A DNA stretch of 64,000 bases, from positions 3,449,001-3,513,000 of the forward strand of contig NZ_CP071501.1 in NCBI RefSeq assembly GCF_017354985.1, written 5' to 3'. Origin of the DNA: Shewanella cyperi. Its GTDB lineage: Bacteria; Pseudomonadota; Gammaproteobacteria; Enterobacterales; Shewanellaceae. Position numbers and translations under genes: made by a program. The notes under the pieces were generated by a model. That model was not told the origin of the DNA. It searched no databases and saw only the letters and a program-made list of their open reading frames with translations. Shown here in pieces: positions 17,960 to 25,849 of this stretch (position 1 is its first letter; each line of letters opens with the position of its first letter).

Positions 17960-19734
17960 TTAATCACGGCCTCCAGGTTGTCGATACTGAATTTCTGCAT
18001 ATCCCAGGCGCCTGTGGGGCAACGCTCGGCGCACAGGCCACAGTGCAGACACACGTCCTCGTCCTTGACCATGATCTGCCCGGTTTTCAGCGCCCCCGAC
18101 ACATACAGGGCCTGCTCGGGATTGAGCTCGGGCACCCGCAGCGCGGCCTTCACCTGCTCGTCGGGGCCATTGTCGACAAAGTTGATGCAGTCCATGGGAC
18201 AGATGTCCTCACAGGCGCTGCACTCGATGCAGCGGGCCTCCTCGAATACCGTCTGCACATCGCAGTTGAGGCAGCGGTGTGCCTCCTGCAGCGCCAGGCG
18301 TTCGTCATAGCCCAGTTCCACCTCGGCACTGAGTTGCGCCACCGCCTGTTGCCAGTCCAGATGGGGCACGGCCTTGCGGGCGCCGTGATCGATGGCGCTC
18401 TGGTAGCTCCACTCGTGAATGCCCATCTTCTGGCTCACCAGCTGGTAGTCGCTTCCCGGGCGCACCGCGGGATCTTCCCCCTGGCAATAAAGGTCGATGG
18501 AGATCGCCGCCTGGTGGCCGTGGGCCACGGCGGTGATGATATTTTTCGGTCCAAAGGCGGCATCGCCGCCAAAGAACACCCGCGGCAGGGTGGATTGCAG
18601 GCTGAGCTTGTTGAGCTTGGGCAGATCCCAGCGGTTGAACTCTATGCCAAGATCCCGCTCTATCCAGGGGAAGGCATTGTCCTGGCCCACGGCGCAGAGC
18701 ACGGCGTCGCACTCCAGCATCAGGGTTTTGCCGCTTGGCACCAGCTCCCGCTGACCACGGCTGTCGTACACGGACTTGACCTCGTCAAACAACACCCCTT
18801 TGAGCTTGCCGTCCTCCAGCACAAACTCCCGCGGGGTATGCTCGCAGATGATCTCCACCCCTTCGGCGGCGGCATCTTCCTTCTCCCAGGGCGAAGCCTT
18901 CATGGCCTCGAAGGTGGAACGCACCACCACCTTGACGTCTTCGCCGCCGAGACGTTTGGCGGTGCGGCAGCAATCCATGGCTGTGTTGCCGCCACCGAGC
19001 ACCAGCACCTTCTTGCCTATGCTGTCTATATGGCCAAAGCTGACCCCGGCGAGCCAGTCTATGCCTATGTGTACCCACTCATCGGCCTCGTCCCGCCCCG
19101 GAATGCGCATGTCCTTGCCCTTGGGGGCGCCGGTGCCGACAAAGATGGCATCGAAGGGCTGCTCCAACAGGCTGGCCAGGCTGGTCATTTCCACCCCGAA
19201 GCAACAATTGAGGCCCATATTGAGGACCAGGTCGGTTTCCTCGTCGAGCACTTCGACCGGCAGGCGGAAGGCGGGAATTTGCGAGCGCATCATGCCGCCG
19301 GCCTTGGGATCCCGGTCGAACAGGGTGATCTCATAGCCCAAAGGCAGGAGATCCCTAGCCACAGTCAAAGAGGCGGGCCCGGCACCAATCAGGGCAATAT
19401 GGCGGCCATTTTTCTGGGTCGGGATCTTGGGCAACAGTCCGGTGATTTCATCTTTGTAATCTGCGGTCACCCGCTTGAGGCGGCAGATGGCCACCGGCTG
19501 CTCTTCCACCCGGCCACGGCGGCAGGCGGGTTCACAGGGGCGGTCGCAGACCCGGCCGAGGATGCCGGGAAACACATTGGAGCGCCAGTTGACCATATAG
19601 GCTTCGGTGTAACGGCGTTCGGCGATGAGACGTATGTATTCGGGCACCGGGGTGTGTGCCGGACAGGCATATTGGCAGTCCACCACCTTGTGGAAGTACT
19701 GCACGCCTGAGATGTCGGTCTTGTTCAAGGTCAT
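17956..19734 (-). CDS. GltD-like NAD(P)-dependent flavoprotein with C-terminal 2x[4Fe-4S] ferredoxin domain
   Basis: About 592 residues. ATG 19734 or 19737 is preferred over an ATG 30 codons upstream because the GltD fold begins with the MTLNKTDISGVQYF segment. N-terminal cysteines for an Fe-S cluster (CQYACPAHTPVPEY, RVCDRPCEPACRRG) lead into a glutamate-synthase-beta fold with FAD (GAGPASLTVA) and NADP (LGGGNTAMDCCRTA) sites. Two ferredoxin clusters follow (CIECSACEDICP and CLHCGLCAERCP). It probably moves electrons between NAD(P)H and the ferredoxin used by KorAB, whose genes overlap it. It is not a glutamate synthase, since no gltB is present. Confidence 0.83.
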   Translation of the reverse strand: MTLNKTDISGVQYFHKVVDCQYACPAHTPVPEYIRLIAERRYTEAYMVNWRSNVFPGILGRVCDRPCEPACRRGRVEEQPVAICRLKRVTADYKDEITGLLPKIPTQKNGRHIALIGAGPASLTVARDLLPLGYEITLFDRDPKAGGMMRSQIPAFRLPVEVLDEETDLVLNMGLNCCFGVEMTSLASLLEQPFDAIFVGTGAPKGKDMRIPGRDEADEWVHIGIDWLAGVSFGHIDSIGKKVLVLGGGNTAMDCCRTAKRLGGEDVKVVVRSTFEAMKASPWEKEDAAAEGVEIICEHTPREFVLEDGKLKGVLFDEVKSVYDSRGQRELVPSGKTLMLECDAVLCAVGQDNAFPWIERDLGIEFNRWDLPKLNKLSLQSTLPRVFFGGDAAFGPKNIITAVAHGHQAAISIDLYCQGEDPAVRPGSDYQLVSQKMGIHEWSYQSAIDHGARKAVPHLDWQQAVAQLSAEVELGYDERLALQEAHRCLNCDVQTVFEEARCIECSACEDICPMDCINFVDNGPDEQVKAALRVPELNPEQALYVSGALKTGQIMVKDEDVCLHCGLCAERCPTGAWDMQKFSIDNLEAVIK

Positions 19735-19824
19735 CATCCTGATCTGGACGCTGCCCACCGGGCAGCGGGGCGCACCTGGCCGGCCAGGTGCCTGGGTTTG
19801 CAGGACGGCACGGTCGCTGAACAA

Positions 19825-20560
19825 AAAGCAACCGCCTACGGTTCTTTTTTAACTGTTTTATAACTGTTAAAACAATAGCATTGATCAAGAAACCGTGAAG
19901 TCGTGGGGAAATTTGTTGCCCAGGTCAACAATGGGGACCTTGTTTAAGTCTGGCCGCAGGCAAAGCGGCTATCTTTTGCTGCTGCACAACGTCAACCATC
20001 GGATGCCATTAATCCCCGCGTGGCGGCCACAGGCCTTCGGGGAACGCTCACGAGATGAAACTGTTCATCTCACTGTCTGGCGACACGCTTATCCCCCTGC
20101 CGTGGGTGCCGCGCATGGATGCGCCAATGTCGCGATCGCATGGCCTGTTTTGTTCCAGACAAAACAGGCATTCCCTCCATCCATGGTGGTCAGATGCGAA
20201 GGAGCGAACTTTCGCACTGCCGCACCCGCGACACGCCGCAAGTCCTTCCCTGGAGGCTCGCCGGCGACGTCCCTGTCACCGATGGTCGCTGGTGCGGCAG
20301 TGCCTAAGTGGGTATTTCACTCCGGCCCGGGAGAAAGAATCCCAACGAAAAATCCAACTTGCAATGCAGAAAAAATGCGGTTGCCGCCGCCAGCTTCATC
20401 TTATAAGCTCGGGCGAATTTCCAATTTAAAACAAATGCGTACTGGATACGTTAAAGCTTACATATCCCGGAAGAATCGTGTGTTCATGAGTTGAAGCAGC
20501 CCTGCTCCATGTCAGCGCATCTATGACACAGCGCAGCTCAAGAGCCAACAACAGCACAAA
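19825..20560. other. Non-coding, hairpin-rich intergenic element
   Basis: About 740 bases with no convincing gene. Around 20040-20310 it is packed with perfect hairpins: GAGATGAA/TTCATCTC (20052-20071, 4-base loop), an 11-bp stem GCCTGTTTTGT/ACAAAACAGGC (20143-20169) and TGCGAA/TTCGCA (20195-20216). A longer inverted repeat lies at 20214-20303. An ORF spanning 19895-20494 has no recognisable protein features and is ascribed to repeat sequence. Confidence 0.6.
20211..20304 (-). repeat. Dispersed repeat, copy 1 (inverted relative to copy 2 at 33.6 kb)
   Basis: Bounded by a perfect 13-bp inverted repeat, GCACTGCCGCACC (20214-20226) / GGTGCGGCAGTGC (20291-20303). Its reverse complement shares the core ACCAGnGACCATCGG, GACAGG(G)ACGTCGCCG and a GCGTGTC...GGGTGC...TGCGAA end with 33585-33668. 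It is a mobile or recurrent intergenic repeat rather than unique sequence. Confidence 0.75.
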
Positions 20561-20574
20561 GTGAGGACGTGAAT

Positions 20575-21423
20575 ATGAAATCAAGGATAGTCATTATTTT
20601 AATCGGCTTGGCTTTGCTCACGTCCTGCAGTGCCTTCGTCAGCCAGAATACGGGCAAGCGCACGCTCTCAAGCAGCATGATGGATTATCTGTACCCGGAT
20701 AAAGACAGCAGGACCCGACAACAGCCGGAAATTCCCTTGTTAAGCCTGCCGGTGAAAGTGGGCTTGGCTTTTGTCCCTTCCTCAGGATGGCAAGAGGGTA
20801 TTCACGCCAAGGACCAACTTGAACTGCTGGAGAAGGTCAAAGCCGCTTTTACCCAATACGACTATATCGATCGCATCGAAGTCATCCCCAGCACCTATCT
20901 GAAAAACGGCAAGGGCTTCGCCACTCTGGAACAGGTTGGCCGCCTGTATGACGTGGATGTGATGGCTTTGGTTTCCTACGATCAAGTCACTCAATCGGTT
21001 GAAAACAATGCCGCCCTTTTGTATTGGACCATAGTCGGCATGTATGTCATCCCAGGCAACGAAAACTCGGTCCAGACCTTCGTTGATACTGCAGTGTTCG
21101 ATATCAAAAGCCAGAAAATGCTGTTCAGGGCCCCCGGCATCAGCAAGCTTGACAAACGCACCACAGCGGTCGGGGTCGATGAAACCTTATCCGAGAAGTC
21201 ACTCGAAGGCTTCAATCTCGCCGTCGCCGACATGACCACCAATCTCGACGCCGAGCTGGCCAGATTTAAAACCCGGGTGAAGGAAGAAAAGATCGCCAAG
21301 GTTGAAAAACGCCATGGTTATAGTGGTGGCGCCATCGGCCTGTCCATCCTGCTACTGGGTTTGGTCGCTACCCGGCGCAAAGCCGCACGCGCCCTTGGTA
21401 TCACAAACTGTAAATTACATTAA
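20575..21423 (+). CDS. Rhombotarget-type lipoprotein with GlyGly-CTERM-like tail
   Basis: 282 residues from ATG 20575, with GTGAGGA as ribosome-binding site. The N-terminus is a lipoprotein signal with lipobox LTSC. The body carries KVGLAFVPSSGW and VDVMALVSYDQV. Near the C-terminus YSGGAIGLSILLLGLVATRRK shows Gly-Gly, a hydrophobic helix and an Arg cluster, the layout of substrates of the rhombosortase protease. This combination is the rhombotarget lipoprotein pattern. About 13 residues extend past the Arg cluster, longer than usual. The role is unknown; surface display is inferred. No rhombosortase gene is in the window. Confidence 0.72.
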   Translation: MKSRIVIILIGLALLTSCSAFVSQNTGKRTLSSSMMDYLYPDKDSRTRQQPEIPLLSLPVKVGLAFVPSSGWQEGIHAKDQLELLEKVKAAFTQYDYIDRIEVIPSTYLKNGKGFATLEQVGRLYDVDVMALVSYDQVTQSVENNAALLYWTIVGMYVIPGNENSVQTFVDTAVFDIKSQKMLFRAPGISKLDKRTTAVGVDETLSEKSLEGFNLAVADMTTNLDAELARFKTRVKEEKIAKVEKRHGYSGGAIGLSILLLGLVATRRKAARALGITNCKLH

Positions 21424-21490
21424 CCTGTCAGCCTTACAGCAAAGTTGTGAGGCCGTTCCAATCCGCCCTTGGGCATATGCAGAGGATTCA

Positions 21491-21667
21491 ATGACCAAGT
21501 TACGAAATGGCTATATGACAGCCTTTATGCTATCTGCCGCCTTAATACGCTGGATTTTTGAAAAGGAAGCCATAGGTTTACAACTGTTGTGCCTGTCACT
21601 CCTCTGCACCAGCTGCATATTTGCCTGGCTGTACCACGAGCTGAGAAATAAAACTCAGACAAAGTAG
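21491..21667 (+). CDS. Small two-helix membrane protein, unknown
   Basis: 58 residues from ATG 21491 with AGAGGAT just upstream. There are two hydrophobic stretches (about 9-22 and 26-46, IGLQLLCLSLLCTSCIFAWLY) and a basic C-terminal end. Upstream in-frame sequence overlaps the lipoprotein gene and is not needed. Its position between two lipoprotein genes suggests one transcript. The family is not recognised. Confidence 0.5.
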   Translation: MTKLRNGYMTAFMLSAALIRWIFEKEAIGLQLLCLSLLCTSCIFAWLYHELRNKTQTK

Positions 21668-21726
21668 ATATCGCCTCCATTTGACGAGCTGAGGCCAAGG
21701 GATAACTCAGAAATAAAGGAACCTAA

Positions 21727-22206
21727 ATGCGCAAATTCGCTTTTCTGCTCGGTCTGGTCCTCGTTGGTTGTCAATCAACACCTCAGGCGCCATCGGCACC
21801 CAGTTATCAGGGTGAACTTATCGATGTAGGTTACTTCGACAAATATGGCTATTGGCAGCCGCAAAGAACCCAATCCAGGCTGGATATTGGTGCCGAAAAA
21901 GTCAGAAAGCAGCTCGCCGCAAAGGGCGTGGTGGTGGCGATTTACGAATACAAAATTGATTCAACGGGTCAGCTTTGGGAGCTTAATCTTATCCAATCCG
22001 TCCCGGAGGGAGCCGTGACGGCAGAGGATCTTATTAAAGCCAAGCTGGTCGACGCACACTGGAATGTGGCCATTAATAATAAAGAACTTACTCCCGTCAA
22101 AGTCACCGAACGTATGGTAATCATGCAGTCAGGCGTTGCAATTCCCCCCGATGACATGAACATCAATGACTTCCTCAAGCAATTGAACAGTAAAGATCAG
22201 AGGTAA
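21727..22206 (+). CDS. Putative lipoprotein with TonB-C-like domain, unknown
   Basis: 159 residues. A lipoprotein signal peptide has lipobox LVGC (Cys near residue 15). A 120-residue domain (about 40-145) follows, with VVVAIYEYKIDSTGQLWELN and DLIKAKLVDAHWNVAINNK, loosely resembling the beta-alpha pattern of TonB C-terminal or TPM-like periplasmic domains. No firm family. It is probably co-transcribed with the two upstream genes. Confidence 0.6.
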   Translation: MRKFAFLLGLVLVGCQSTPQAPSAPSYQGELIDVGYFDKYGYWQPQRTQSRLDIGAEKVRKQLAAKGVVVAIYEYKIDSTGQLWELNLIQSVPEGAVTAEDLIKAKLVDAHWNVAINNKELTPVKVTERMVIMQSGVAIPPDDMNINDFLKQLNSKDQR

Positions 22207-22356
22207 GCCTATCTTCAGCCAGTCGGATTAACAGATTCATCTGACTGGCTCCCCCTGCGGTGCCCATTCGCCCTGCCAAAGGGCAATCACCCATCCCAGC
22301 TGCTAGAGTTTCAAAACACTCCCGCAATCGACTCGGGTCGGCATAAGGATCCCTCT

Positions 22357-23571
22357 ATGCTTGAAGCACGTACCGGCAAACCGCTCAGCACCCGCTCCGT
22401 TGAAGCGGCGACACTCTACCAAGAGGGGGTGGATCTGATCCTGGGGTCCGAATCCGGTGCCGCCGAGACTTTAGACAGGGCCCTTACCCTCGACCATCAC
22501 TTTGCTCTGGCGGCAGCGGCGCGCTATTGCATTGCCATGGATGCGGGTGAGCCCGATGCCGAGCGCTTTCGGGACCTGGCACAAACCGCCGCCAAGGATG
22601 CCAGCGATTGGGAACAGCAGCATGTGGAAGTGCTGCTGGACTTGATTGAGGCCCCCGGTAGCAGTCGCGATCTGGCCATGGCCTATGTTGAGCAGAACCC
22701 GGCGGATCTGTTGATAGTGTCGCAACTGGCGGGACGTATGTTCTTTTTCGATGGCCCGAAAAAACTGGAAACTGTGCTGGCACTGTTTGAGTCTGTGGCA
22801 CCGGCGCTTGGTGACGACTGGGCGCTGCTGGCACGCCTGGGTTTTGCCGCCAGTGAGGCCGGACAAAGACCAAGGGGACGCGAGCTGCTGCAACGGGCGC
22901 TGACTCTCAGGCCACAATCCTTGTACAGCATCCACGGCATGGCCCATCTGCTGCACGATGAAGGCGCGGCGGCCGAGTCCTCCGAACTGCTGCAAAACTG
23001 GCTTAAGCAATATGAAGCGGGGGCCCGCGAAGGCCAGATGTATGGCCATGTGCAGTGGCATCTGGCCCTGTCCGAGTGGCAACTGGGTCAGCGGGACGCC
23101 GCCATGGCCCGCTACCAGAGCTACTGCGCCCCGGCCACCACCAGTTGCGGCCCCATTTTAACCCTGGCCGATTGCGGCGGCTTTTTGCTGCGGGATTTCC
23201 TGAAAACCGGTCAAACCCGGCCACTCAATAATGATGTGCTCAAACACATAGAAAGCGTTTGGCCAATGCTGGGCCATCCCTTTATCGCCCTGCACGTGGC
23301 CGCCCTCTACGCCAGCGCCGGGGATATCAACGGCCTGCAATACTGTGAGGAGGCTCTGGCAGCATTGCCGGACAGCCCCAACCGCGACCTGTCCCTAGCC
23401 CTGGTGCGGGCCCTCGACCGCTTCAGCAGCGGAGACTTCCAGGGCGCCGCCGATATTCTCGCCAGCCTCTCCCCCGAAGTCCGTATCGGTATCGGCGGCA
23501 GCCATGTGGAGCGGATGCTGGTGGAACTGCTTGAATGCGCCTGTCAGGCGCACCTCCCCCAACACAGCTGA
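22357..23571 (+). CDS. Tetratricopeptide-repeat protein (TTC38-like)
   Basis: 404 residues with degenerate TPR helices throughout: ALTLDHHFALAAAARYCIAM, LLQRALTLRPQSLYSIHGMA and LHVAALYASAGDINGLQYCEEALA. The HGMAHLLHDEG and GHVQWHLALSEWQLG region is characteristic of the TTC38 family, whose function is unknown. There is no signal peptide, so it is cytoplasmic. It is monocistronic. Confidence 0.75.
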   Translation: MLEARTGKPLSTRSVEAATLYQEGVDLILGSESGAAETLDRALTLDHHFALAAAARYCIAMDAGEPDAERFRDLAQTAAKDASDWEQQHVEVLLDLIEAPGSSRDLAMAYVEQNPADLLIVSQLAGRMFFFDGPKKLETVLALFESVAPALGDDWALLARLGFAASEAGQRPRGRELLQRALTLRPQSLYSIHGMAHLLHDEGAAAESSELLQNWLKQYEAGAREGQMYGHVQWHLALSEWQLGQRDAAMARYQSYCAPATTSCGPILTLADCGGFLLRDFLKTGQTRPLNNDVLKHIESVWPMLGHPFIALHVAALYASAGDINGLQYCEEALAALPDSPNRDLSLALVRALDRFSSGDFQGAADILASLSPEVRIGIGGSHVERMLVELLECACQAHLPQHS

Positions 23572-23726
23572 GGTTATGGCCAGGGTTGTGACTGCTGTGG
23601 TGACTATCGCTTTGGCTTTGGCTTGGGCTGTGACCACCAGAGTTTGCCGCCTTGGCCGGTGGTAGCTTTAGCGGCTAAAGGGTTCGGTTTTAAGGGCTTT
23701 TGGGTCTATGCTGTCAATCGTATCCA

Positions 23727-23767
23727 AATTGAGGGCCCCAATTGAGGGACATAAGTGAGGGACATAA
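23727..23767. repeat. Overlapping short tandem duplications in the tsdB leader
   Basis: AATTGAGGG occurs at 23727-23735 and 23740-23748. TGAGGGACATAA occurs at 23743-23754 and 23756-23767 (13-base period). Each unit has a Shine-Dalgarno-like GAGGG, and a further GAAGGA precedes the true start at 23784. These appear to be recent replication-slippage duplications of the leader. Confidence 0.75.
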
Positions 23768-23783
23768 AGTGAAGGAATACCGG

Positions 23784-24401
23784 ATGAAATCCATAACTGT
23801 CACCGCGGCCGCTCTGTGGCTGGCCGCCGCAGGTTTAGGGGCCCAGGCAGCCGAGATGCCCGCCATGCCGCCCCAGGCCGCCCTTTGCGGCAGCTGCCAC
23901 GGCCCCCAGGGTCAGGGCGTTGAGCCGATTGCCCCCCGCCTTGCCGGGCTTTCGAGCGAATACATTCAAAAACAAATCAAAGACTTTCAGACAGGAAACC
24001 GACAAAACTCCAGCATGACGCCCATGGCCATGACCCTGCAGGGCGCTGAACTCATAGCCCAGGTGGCAGTGTTTTTTGCAGCCCAGGAACCGGCCCCAAT
24101 GGAAGTGCAGCATCGCGGTGAACAGCTGGTGTTCAGTGACAACGCCGGGCAGCTGGCGTTCCAGGGGGATTGGTCACGGGAGCTACCGGCCTGCGTCACC
24201 TGCCACGGCCCCTCGGGGATAGGCGGCGGCCTGTTCCCCCGCCTTGCCGGGCAACAAGCCGGCTACCTCAAGTCCCAGCTACAGGCATGGCAAACCGGTA
24301 GCCGCAAGGGCGATCCCGATGGCGTGATGGCCAATATCGCCCAGAAGCTGACAGCAGCCGAGGTGGATGCCATCAGCCACTATTTTGCCACCCTCAAATA
24401 A
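23784..24401 (+). CDS. tsdB: Diheme cytochrome c4-type protein, probable TsdB
   Basis: 205 residues from ATG 23784; GAAGGA fits this start better than the upstream GTG. A signal peptide (cleavage after GAQA) is followed by two cytochrome c domains with CGSCH and CVTCH haem sites. Each domain has a distal Met candidate (SSMTPMAM; DGVMANIA), as in cytochrome c4. In tsdBA operons such a diheme protein accepts electrons from thiosulfate dehydrogenase TsdA. The gene lies 11 bases before the TsdA candidate. Taken alone it could equally be a general c4. Confidence 0.72.
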   Translation: MKSITVTAAALWLAAAGLGAQAAEMPAMPPQAALCGSCHGPQGQGVEPIAPRLAGLSSEYIQKQIKDFQTGNRQNSSMTPMAMTLQGAELIAQVAVFFAAQEPAPMEVQHRGEQLVFSDNAGQLAFQGDWSRELPACVTCHGPSGIGGGLFPRLAGQQAGYLKSQLQAWQTGSRKGDPDGVMANIAQKLTAAEVDAISHYFATLK

Positions 24402-24412
24402 GGACGCCCGCA

Positions 24413-25486
24413 ATGAAACATACACTGCTTATCCTGGGCGCTACCGTCATTCCCTTGGCTGTTCCCATGGCTTGGGCCGAGCCGCCGACCAAGGAAGCCC
24501 AGCTGCCAGACCGTCAGACCCAGTTGCCCTCGTCGCCCAAGCTTGAGGACCAGCACTATTTGAGCCCAAGGCCCCTGAACACCATCCCCCAGGGGGCCTT
24601 TGGTGACAAGGTGCGCCTCGGCTATCAATTGTTTGTGAACAGCCAACAACTGCGGGACAAGTACGTCGGCAACGAACTCAACTGCGTCAACTGCCATATG
24701 GATGCCGGTCGCAAACCCAACGCCTCACCGTTTTGGGGAGCCTTTTTCGCCTACCCTGCCTACCGCAAGAAAAACGACAAGGTGAACAGCTTTGAGGAAC
24801 GGATCCAGGGCTGCTTTACCTATTCAATGAACGGCAAGGCCCCGCCAAGCGGCAACCCTGAACTGGTGGCTCTCTCCGCCTATGCCTACTGGCTGGGCAT
24901 GGGTGGCCTGATGGACCAATACGGAGTGACAGGTGAGGTGCCAGAACTTGCCGATGCCGAGCTGCTCCAGGGTGGCAAACGAGACGACTTCCCCGTACCT
25001 GCCGCCATCAGCGCCGCCTTGACGACCGAGCAGCGCGCCAATCTGCCCGGCAGGGGTTATCCCGCCATCCCCAAACCCGAACTCCCCTACGATCCGGCCC
25101 GCGGCGCACTGGTCTACGAGGCCCATTGCCAAAACTGTCACGGCAGCGACGGTCAGGGCCAGGCCATGGGCGGCGTCTATAACCTGCCGCCCCTGTGGGG
25201 CCCACAGAGCTTCAACTGGGGCGCGGGCATGCACAGGGTGAACACGGCGGCATTTTTTATCCATGAAAACATGCCTCTGGGTAAAAGCATCCAGGTCAGC
25301 AACCAGCAGGCCTGGGACGTTGCCGCCTTTATCACCTCCAAGGAGCGCCCCCAGGATCCCCGCTTTGAGGGTAATTTGGAGCAAACCAAGGCCAGGTACC
25401 ACAAACATGACTGCTACTACGGCACCACCCAGGACGACACACAGCTTGGCAAAGACGCCTTCCCCAACCTGCCGCCCAAGCCCTGA
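24413..25486 (+). CDS. tsdA: Diheme cytochrome c, probable thiosulfate dehydrogenase/tetrathionate reductase TsdA
   Basis: 357 residues with a signal peptide (cleavage after AWA). Haem site 1 is CVNCH and is followed about 45 residues later by IQGCFTYSMNGK, where the Cys is a good candidate for the unusual His/Cys haem ligation that defines TsdA. Haem site 2 is CQNCH, with Met candidates in ENMPLGKS. TsdA interconverts thiosulfate and tetrathionate in the periplasm, and the upstream c4-type gene is the expected TsdB partner. The C-terminal tail is longer than in the smallest TsdA proteins. The direction in vivo is unknown. Confidence 0.72.
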   Translation: MKHTLLILGATVIPLAVPMAWAEPPTKEAQLPDRQTQLPSSPKLEDQHYLSPRPLNTIPQGAFGDKVRLGYQLFVNSQQLRDKYVGNELNCVNCHMDAGRKPNASPFWGAFFAYPAYRKKNDKVNSFEERIQGCFTYSMNGKAPPSGNPELVALSAYAYWLGMGGLMDQYGVTGEVPELADAELLQGGKRDDFPVPAAISAALTTEQRANLPGRGYPAIPKPELPYDPARGALVYEAHCQNCHGSDGQGQAMGGVYNLPPLWGPQSFNWGAGMHRVNTAAFFIHENMPLGKSIQVSNQQAWDVAAFITSKERPQDPRFEGNLEQTKARYHKHDCYYGTTQDDTQLGKDAFPNLPPKP

Positions 25487-25503
25487 ACCAGTGCCCTGAA
25501 CCA
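25480..25503. repeat. 11-bp direct repeat across the tsdA stop codon
   Basis: GCCCTGAACCA occurs at 25480-25490, where it contains the TGA stop, and again at 25493-25503 (13-base period). It is a short tandem duplication of the gene's last bases. Confidence 0.75.
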
Positions 25504-25512
25504 AAACCCACA

Positions 25513-25556
25513 GCAAAGGGGAACCTCCGCCGCCACTGCGGAGGCCCCGCCTTTGC
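25513..25556 (+). terminator. Hairpin downstream of tsdA, possible terminator
   Basis: Nested complementary arms GCAAAGG...CCTCCGC and GCGGAGG...CCTTTGC form a long imperfect stem. There is no T run, so it may be a stabilising 3' hairpin rather than an intrinsic terminator. The remaining 290 bases to the next gene are AT-richer and show nothing further I can name. Confidence 0.45.
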
Positions 25557-25849
25557 CATATAAAGCAGGGGTTGTGGTCAACAACTTACGCACCAGTCCG
25601 GGAATTAAAAGAGTGCGGGTTAGCAGAGCGCCGGGTAAATGTCATTAATTACGCAAATTGCAGTTTATTCAGTGAGCCAAATGCCTGTCTTCAGCAGTAA
25701 ATCTGCCCAATCAACGACCTCGTATTCATATAACTCCAAACTGACTTAACACACTGATTTTTGTTATTTATATCTGGCGCCATTGGTGTAGTCTGATGGA
25801 GAAATGACTACAGGGCTACCCAAAGAACATAATTACAAGGATTTTACGG

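Noticed and set aside
18043..19710. 555-codon open frame antisense to the GltD-like flavoprotein
   Set aside because: The opposite strand holds well-conserved FAD, NADP and ferredoxin motifs; the antisense product has none.
19895..20494. 199-codon ORF between the kor operon and the rhombotarget lipoprotein
   Set aside because: The region is made of hairpins and a dispersed repeat found elsewhere; the translation has no domain or secondary-structure pattern.
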